Positions 59,113 to 64,000 of a stretch of 64,000 bases of DNA are shown in pieces. How positions within the stretch are numbered: the first letter of the stretch is position 1; the number at the start of each line of letters is the position of its first letter. The DNA comes from Actinopolyspora lacussalsi. GTDB lineage: Bacteria > Actinomycetota > Actinomycetes > Mycobacteriales > Pseudonocardiaceae. The position numbers and the translations under genes are program-made. The stretch is taken from NCBI GenBank assembly GCA_030803735.1, contig JAURUC010000001.1:1-64000 (forward strand), given 5' to 3'. The notes under the pieces are model-generated. The model was not told the DNA's origin, searched no databases, and saw only the letters and a program-made list of their open reading frames with translations.

Positions 59113-59131
59113 TCGAGGAGACGCTGGGGTA
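59092..59131. repeat. 20-bp perfect tandem duplication at a gene end
   Basis: ATCGAGGAGACGCTGGGGTA occurs twice in a row (59092-59111 and 59112-59131) at the end of the 64-residue gene. The duplication leaves the protein end unchanged (DIEETLG) and turns a TAG stop into TAA. The lack of any difference suggests a recent event. Confidence 0.85.
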
Positions 59132-59277
59132 GTAGCCTCCCGCGGCCTCTTCGCCGCTTCGGCCGCCCGACGGTCGGACTCGGCGGAATCCCTCCGAAAG
59201 CTCGCCCGGTACGGCCTCTCACTGGCAGACTCGCCTCCGGTAAAGCCTCGCGAGACCGATCGGAGTACCGCGTCGTG

Positions 59278-60396
59278 GTGAACACCGAGTTGCGATTCCT
59301 GTGGTGGCTGCACCGGCGGCTCGCCCCCGACCCCCGTGAGAACCACTGCTGGTCCCCGTACTCGGTGACGACGGCACTGGGGCTGCTCGCGGAGATCACG
59401 CGGGGACGGACCCGCGCCGAGGTCGTCGAGGCCCTGGGGACGGATCCGGCGGAGCCGGAGTTCGTCGAATCGCTGAACGCGGCAGCGCGTCCCGAGGCCG
59501 AATCCCGGGACAGCGTCGAATCCCGGGACAGCGTCGCCCTCGCGGTCGCCAACCGGCTGTGGGCCGACGAGCGGCTACCGCTCGAAACGGACTCCCCGGC
59601 GGCACTCGAACAGCGGTTCGGCGCGGGGATTCGCACCGCCCCGTTCCGGGACGCCCCGGAACGGACACGGGAGCGGATCAACCAGGACGTGGCGGACGTG
59701 ACCCGGCAGTTGATCCCCGAGCTGGTCAAACCGGGAGCGGTGAACTCGGACACGGTCGCGGCGCTGGTCAACGCGCTGTACCTGAAGGCGCCGTGGCAGG
59801 AGGTCTTCGATCCGAACGAGACGAGATCCGGTTCGTTCCTTACTCCGGCAGGGGAACAACCTGTCTCACTCATGCGTGTGAGCGCTCGACTCGGCTACGC
59901 CCATCATCACGGTTGGCGGGTCGTTCGGGCGGGACTGGAGGGAGGCTTCGACGCGTTCGTGCTGTTGCCCGACGCGGAGCTGGCCACCGCGGAACCGGCG
60001 CTCGACCATGACACGCTGCTCCGGCTGCTCGAAGCGGTCGAGGAGTGTCCGGTCGAACTCCGGTTGCCGCGCTTCGCCGTGTCCGGTTCCGGCGAGCTGG
60101 ACGATCCGCTGGCGGCCTTGGGAGTGCGCCGGGCATTCACGCCCGCCGCGGACTTCGCGCCCCTGACTCCGCGGCCGCTGCGGGTATCCACCGCGCTGCA
60201 CGAGGCCGTGCTACGGGTCGACGAGCACGGTGTGGAAGGAGCGGCCGCCACCGCGGTGATGATGCGGTTGACCTCGTTGTTCGACGATCCCGTGCGAGTA
60301 CGGGTGGATCGGCCGTTCCTGTTCCTGCTCCGTCACCGGCAGAGCGGGTTCGTTCACTTCCTGGCAAGGATCACCGACCCCGGTGGGCCTCGCTGA
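59278..60396 (+). CDS. Serpin (serine protease inhibitor)
   Basis: A 372-residue serpin, rare in bacteria. Family marks: the N-terminal NHCWSPYSVTTALGLLAEIT near residue 22, the VNALYLKAPWQEVFDP strand near 163, the hinge DEHGVEGAAATAV at about 322-334, and the C-terminal DRPFLFLLRHRQSGFVHFLA. Counting from the hinge places the scissile bond near L-T-S (P1 Thr, P1' Ser), suggesting elastase- or subtilisin-like targets. The hinge P14 is Val where Thr is usual. There is no signal peptide, so it probably acts inside the cell. GTG at 59278 (or 59275) is the start. An 18-bp tandem duplication (59500-59535) adds ESRDSV twice. Confidence 0.9.
   Translation: MNTELRFLWWLHRRLAPDPRENHCWSPYSVTTALGLLAEITRGRTRAEVVEALGTDPAEPEFVESLNAAARPEAESRDSVESRDSVALAVANRLWADERLPLETDSPAALEQRFGAGIRTAPFRDAPERTRERINQDVADVTRQLIPELVKPGAVNSDTVAALVNALYLKAPWQEVFDPNETRSGSFLTPAGEQPVSLMRVSARLGYAHHHGWRVVRAGLEGGFDAFVLLPDAELATAEPALDHDTLLRLLEAVEECPVELRLPRFAVSGSGELDDPLAALGVRRAFTPAADFAPLTPRPLRVSTALHEAVLRVDEHGVEGAAATAVMMRLTSLFDDPVRVRVDRPFLFLLRHRQSGFVHFLARITDPGGPR
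59500..59535. repeat. 18-bp in-frame tandem duplication inside the serpin gene
   Basis: GAATCCCGGGACAGCGTC is repeated exactly (59500-59517 and 59518-59535), inserting a second ESRDSV into a surface loop region of the serpin at about residue 75. The reading frame is kept. Confidence 0.85.
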
Positions 60397-60407
60397 GCCC
60401 GGGGGCC

Positions 60408-61406
60408 TCACCAACTCCGGCGTGACTCGCTCATCCCGCCGGTTTCGACCGCCGACAGCGGCTCAGCCGTAGGGGGCGAGCACGAGATCCTGGTCAGTTT
60501 GTCCGGGTTGACGATGTCGTGGATCTCCGCGACACACCCGTCGCGTACGGCGAACCCCACCACGCGCACCGCCGCCGAATCGCGGAAGACGTCCCCGCTA
60601 GAGGTTCCGGGAAGCAGCAACCCCGGATCCCCGTTGACCAGTACCGATCGAACGTTCGACGGAGTGGGGGACGGGTACTTGCGCATCAGGCTGAGCAGGA
60701 AACGGGTTACCTTGTCCCGCCCGTGGACCGGTCGCAACGCGGTGCGGGCCTTGCCGTCGCTGTCGCCGTGCACGCTCACGTGCGGGTGAAGCAACCGTGC
60801 CAGCCGCCACTCGTCCCCCGACGCGAGCGCGGCGAGCATCGCCTCGACGAGTTCGTGCTGCTCGGTGGCGGGCACGCGGCGGGGTGGCCGTGCCTCGTTC
60901 ATGACTCGCCGTGCGCGGGAGGCGTACTGCCCGGCGGTCGTGGCCGTGCAGCCGAGCATTCCGGCTATCTCCTCGAACGGAACCTCGAAGTTCTCGTGCA
61001 GCACCAGTGCGATCCGTTGTTCCGGAGTGAGTTGCTGCAGTACCCGCAACGCCGCCATGCGCACGTCCTCGGCGCGGGTGATCCGCTCCAGCGGGTCCGT
61101 GGTTCGTGCCGGTACTTCCAGCGTGACTATCGGTTCGGGCAGCCACGGGCCGACGTAGTGCTCCCGGCGCGCCGCCCCCGACAGCGCACGATCCACCGCC
61201 AGTTCCCCCACCGCGCCGCTCAGCCCGTCCTCCGGGCAGTGAGCGGGCGAGTCCGCCACGTCTCCGCCTCCGGCGAACCGCACGCGCGCCTGCCGCAGCA
61301 CCGCCTCCGCGTCGGTGATGCTGCCGGTGAGTCGATAGGCGAGACCGAGCAGCCGCGCGTGCCGACTGCCCGACTCCGCAGTGAAAGCTTCCTCCACCGA
61401 TCGCAC
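60408..61406 (-). CDS. ECF41-type sigma factor with SnoaL-like C-terminal domain
   Basis: A 332-residue extracytoplasmic-function sigma factor. Region 2 (about residues 8-75) is followed by the WLPEP linker motif diagnostic of ECF41. Region 4 is near 125-175 (IALVLHENFEVPFEEIAGML), and a SnoaL-like domain at about 185-310 ends with DIVNPDKL, the second ECF41 hallmark. The usual DGGGK motif reads GDSDGKA here. The C-terminal domain modulates activity in place of an anti-sigma factor. GTG at 61406 is my choice; the frame is open further upstream. No oxidoreductase or decarboxylase partner gene lies beside it, unlike most ECF41 loci. Confidence 0.85.
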   Translation of the reverse strand: MRSVEEAFTAESGSRHARLLGLAYRLTGSITDAEAVLRQARVRFAGGGDVADSPAHCPEDGLSGAVGELAVDRALSGAARREHYVGPWLPEPIVTLEVPARTTDPLERITRAEDVRMAALRVLQQLTPEQRIALVLHENFEVPFEEIAGMLGCTATTAGQYASRARRVMNEARPPRRVPATEQHELVEAMLAALASGDEWRLARLLHPHVSVHGDSDGKARTALRPVHGRDKVTRFLLSLMRKYPSPTPSNVRSVLVNGDPGLLLPGTSSGDVFRDSAAVRVVGFAVRDGCVAEIHDIVNPDKLTRISCSPPTAEPLSAVETGGMSESRRSW

Positions 61407-61581
61407 ACCGCGATTGTGCCCGAACAATCCACTGTTGCCCTGCTGAGAAACCTTTTCGGTTGTGCGCCGTGCCGCCGAGGCCGACCGGGGTGCGGGCGAC
61501 ACCAGACGGTTCGAGCCGCTGTCGAACGTCGCATCATCCCGGTGCGACGCGACCGTCACCTCTCCCGTGAGCGCGTGCATC

Positions 61582-61587
61582 TAGACT
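61582..61587 (+). promoter_or_regulatory. -10 box of a probably leaderless dnaG gene
   Basis: TAGACT (TAnnnT) ends 6 bases before the GTG start of dnaG; no ribosome binding site is present. Confidence 0.5.
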
Positions 61588-61593
61588 GGGCTC

Positions 61594-63495
61594 GTGGCGG
61601 GACGAATCCGGGAAAGCGACATCGCCGAAGTACGCGAGAGCAACCGGATCGACGATGTCGTCGGTGAGTACGTCGCGTTGCGCCGTTCCGGCGGGGACGC
61701 GTTCAAGGGGCTGTGCCCGTTCCACGACGAGAAGACTCCCTCCTTCAACGTGCGCGCCAATCACGGGACCTTCCACTGCTTCGGATGCGGTGAGGGCGGC
61801 GATGTCATCGCCTTCCTGATGAAGACCGAGCACCTCGGTTTCGTCGAGTCGGTGGAGCGGCTCGCGGACCGTTCCGGCGTAAGACTGCGCTACGAGGACG
61901 GCAACCCGACGAGTCGTCGCGAACCCGGCACCAGAGTCCGGCTCGTGGAGGCCAACCGACTCGCGGCCGCCTTCTACGCCGAGCGGCTGCGTTCCGAGGA
62001 GGCGCGCCAGGCCCGCGAGTTCCTCACCGAACGGAGGTTCGGAGAGGAAGCGGCCACCAGATTCGGCTGCGGTTTCGCCCCGAGCGGCTGGGACCGGTTG
62101 ACCAAGTACCTACTCAACCAGGGATTCGAGGCCGAGGAGCTCTACAAGGCGGGGCTGTCCAGGGAAGGCAGGCACGGCCCCATGGATCGGTTCCACCGCC
62201 GGTTGCTCTGGCCGTTGAAGGATCTCGGTGGCGATGTGGTCGGCTTCGGGGCGCGGCGGATCTTCGACGACGATCCGATCGAGGCCAAGTACATCAACAC
62301 CCCCGCCACCCCGATCTTCAACAAGTCACAGGTGCTGTTCGGCATCGACCTCGCGAAACGCGAGATAGCCAAGCGCCACCAGACCGTGGTGGTGGAGGGC
62401 TACACGGACGTGATGGCGATGCACCTCGCCGGGGTTCCCACGGCTGTCGCCTCCTGCGGCACCGCCTTCGGTGACGAGCACATCTCCGTGCTGCGTCGGC
62501 TGATGATGGACGACGACACCTTCCGCGGAGAGGTCATCTACACCTTCGACGGTGACGAGGCGGGACAGAACGCGGCGCTGAAGGCGTTCGACGGCGAGCA
62601 GCGGTTCGCCGCGCAGACCTATGTCGCCATCACACCGGGAGGGGAGGACCCCTGCGAGTTGCGACAGCGCGGCGGGGACGCCGCGGTGCGTGATCTGGTC
62701 GCGCGGCGACGTCCGCTCTTCGAGTTCGCCATCCGCAGCCTGCTCGACGGCTACGACCTCGACTCGGTGGACGGCCGGGTCGCCGCGCTCCGGCGCACCG
62801 TACCGCTGGTGGCGCGTATCAAGGATCCCGCGAGCAGGGACGGCTACGCCGTGCAGCTCTCCGGCTGGACCGGTTGGAACGACGAGAACCAGGTGGTACG
62901 CCGGGTGCGGGAGTACTCCGGCGAGACCGCGAACGGGAACCGTCGGGGGAAGAAGCAGCGGCGTGCCGACCCCGAGTCGGAACCGGCCGGGGAACGGTTG
63001 CCGGAACGTCCCCCACGACACGATCAGCTGCGCTGGTCGCAGCGGGAGGCCCTGAAGGCCGCGCTGCAGATGCCCGCCCTGGCGGGACCGGTGTACGACT
63101 CGCTGCCGGAAGAGGCATTCACCGAGTCCGGTTATGCGAAGCTGCACACCGCACTGCTCAAGGCGGGCGGCACCCAGTCGGGGCTGTCCGGCTCGATCCT
63201 GGTGGAAGCGGTGCGGACGCAGTGCCCCGACGAGGGTTCCACCAGGCTGCTCTCCCAGCTCGCGGTGGAGACGCCGGATACCAAGTCCGAGCAGGACCAC
63301 CGCTACGTGGGTGGGGTGCTCGCCAGGCTCCGCGAGCGGATGGTGGCCCGCCAGATCGACGAGATCAAGTCGCGGGTCCAGCGGTTGTCGCCGCTGGAGA
63401 ACGCCGAGGAATACCACGCGCTGTTCGGTGACCTGGTGGCGCTGGAGCAGTATCACAGATCGTTGCAGCAACAGGCCGCGGACGGTGTCGTATGA
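61594..63495 (+). CDS. dnaG: DNA primase
   Basis: A 633-residue primase that makes RNA primers at the replication fork. The N-terminal zinc domain has CPFHDEKTPSFNV near residue 41 and FHCFGCGEGGD near 58. The TOPRIM core shows VVVEGYTDVMAMHL near 263 and TFDGDEAGQNAALKAF near 315. The C-terminal helicase-interaction domain starts near 475, after a basic linker (NRRGKKQRRADPE). GTG at 61594 follows a TAGACT box. The stop overlaps the next gene by ATGA. Confidence 0.96.
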   Translation: MAGRIRESDIAEVRESNRIDDVVGEYVALRRSGGDAFKGLCPFHDEKTPSFNVRANHGTFHCFGCGEGGDVIAFLMKTEHLGFVESVERLADRSGVRLRYEDGNPTSRREPGTRVRLVEANRLAAAFYAERLRSEEARQAREFLTERRFGEEAATRFGCGFAPSGWDRLTKYLLNQGFEAEELYKAGLSREGRHGPMDRFHRRLLWPLKDLGGDVVGFGARRIFDDDPIEAKYINTPATPIFNKSQVLFGIDLAKREIAKRHQTVVVEGYTDVMAMHLAGVPTAVASCGTAFGDEHISVLRRLMMDDDTFRGEVIYTFDGDEAGQNAALKAFDGEQRFAAQTYVAITPGGEDPCELRQRGGDAAVRDLVARRRPLFEFAIRSLLDGYDLDSVDGRVAALRRTVPLVARIKDPASRDGYAVQLSGWTGWNDENQVVRRVREYSGETANGNRRGKKQRRADPESEPAGERLPERPPRHDQLRWSQREALKAALQMPALAGPVYDSLPEEAFTESGYAKLHTALLKAGGTQSGLSGSILVEAVRTQCPDEGSTRLLSQLAVETPDTKSEQDHRYVGGVLARLRERMVARQIDEIKSRVQRLSPLENAEEYHALFGDLVALEQYHRSLQQQAADGVV

Positions 63496-64000
63496 CTTCG
63501 TTGCTCAGACGTGTGCGTGCGCTGTTGACCGGTGCGCACGAATTGCCCACGGGGTTCGACGGCGAGTTGGCGGGCGAGGAGCGTGTGCTGGCCACCGCGA
63601 GCGGGACGCACGGGCCGCTGGTGGCCACCAACCACGGGCTGTGGCTACCGGAGGAATCCGGTGCGCGTCGGGTCGGCTGGCACCTGCTGAGCCATGTGCG
63701 CTGGCAGGACGGGGTTATCGGGATCGTCGAGGCCGAGGAGTGGCAGTGGGTCGACGGCGCGGTGCTCCTCCGGGACCGACCTCGTCGTGATTTCCGACTG
63801 AACGCCGCGGGCAAGCTGCCGGACGTGGTGCACAGCAGGGTGACGCGCTCCATCCGATCCACCCAGTACCGCGAACTCCCCGACGTGGGCGGGGCGCGGT
63901 TCGTGCGTCGCGGTGTTCCCGGGCGGGACGGCACGGTACTGCAGGTAAGGGCCGATCCGGGGACGGACGAGGCCGCTCTGGTCGAGTACACGCGGGAAGT
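63492..64000 (+). CDS. Conserved hypothetical protein after dnaG (3' truncated by window edge)
   Basis: The ATG overlaps the dnaG stop by four bases, and the frame stays open for 169 codons to the window end. The visible part begins MTSLLRRVRALLTGAHELPT and contains LATASGTHGPLVATNHGLWL and HLLSHVRWQDGVIGIVEAEE, a beta-rich soluble pattern with many tryptophans. I do not recognise a domain. Coupling to dnaG suggests cotranscription, not necessarily a replication role. Confidence 0.75.
   Translation, partial: MTSLLRRVRALLTGAHELPTGFDGELAGEERVLATASGTHGPLVATNHGLWLPEESGARRVGWHLLSHVRWQDGVIGIVEAEEWQWVDGAVLLRDRPRRDFRLNAAGKLPDVVHSRVTRSIRSTQYRELPDVGGARFVRRGVPGRDGTVLQVRADPGTDEAALVEYTRE

Noticed and set aside
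1..64000. CRISPR arrays, tRNA/rRNA genes, insertion sequences, integrases, prophage genes
   Set aside because: No regularly spaced repeats, no cloverleaf-like sequence and no transposase, integrase or phage structural protein were recognised by eye. A tRNA scan could still find a missed tRNA.

Overview
The window comes from a high-GC actinobacterium. Evidence: strong G/C at third codon positions, many GTG starts and 4-base ATGA/GTGA gene overlaps, several probably leaderless genes with TAnnnT -10 boxes 6-7 bases before the start, and a right half whose order (sulfite reductase/cysH/CbiX, hemW, hrcA-dnaJ-rsmE-phoH-ybeY-CBS protein-era-recO-uppS-zur-smtB-glyS-dgt-dnaG) follows the arrangement I know from Mycobacterium and its relatives. 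A BCCT-type osmolyte transporter and glutamate-rich proteins would suit a halotolerant Pseudonocardiales/Actinopolyspora-like organism. That placement is an inference from memory; no database was searched.

Left part (1-12.7 kb): the end of a LysR regulator, a BCCT transporter, the RamB-type acetate regulator divergent from isocitrate lyase (glyoxylate shunt), a MOSC protein, a MazF-like toxin, and a four-gene operon for the last steps of valine breakdown (mmsA, acyl-CoA dehydrogenase, 3-hydroxyisobutyryl-CoA hydrolase, mmsB).

Accessory part (12.7-30.8 kb): small membrane proteins, an orphan barstar, two dispersed intergenic repeat families and a 24-bp minisatellite; an enoyl-CoA hydratase; a DGPF/YCII protein coupled to an ECF42 sigma factor; an AbiE toxin-antitoxin operon with a palindrome at its start; a 5'-truncated RHS element with an AT-rich candidate immunity gene; and a two-gene unit encoding five ADP-ribosylglycohydrolase (ARH) domains, of which only two keep the usual metal ligands. 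A secreted protein and a FkbM-type methyltransferase follow.

Core part (30.8-64 kb): assimilatory sulfate reduction (cysD, cysN, an Fe-S type cysH, a small zinc-ribbon protein, sulfite reductase, a CbiX-like chelatase) preceded by a probable cysteine-containing leader peptide and a terminator-like hairpin; then heme chaperone, heat-shock, RNA maturation, ribosome assembly, recombination, isoprenoid, zinc regulation, translation and replication genes. Islands inside this block are a MarR/ClC pair with a palindromic operator, a DUF4190/DUF2752 pair, a serpin and an ECF41 sigma factor. The window ends inside a gene overlapping dnaG.

The best candidates for new biology are the five-domain ARH gene pair, the leader-peptide/attenuator before sulfite reductase, and the RHS tip with its AT-rich partner gene. 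No tRNA, rRNA, CRISPR array, transposase or integrase was recognised by eye.
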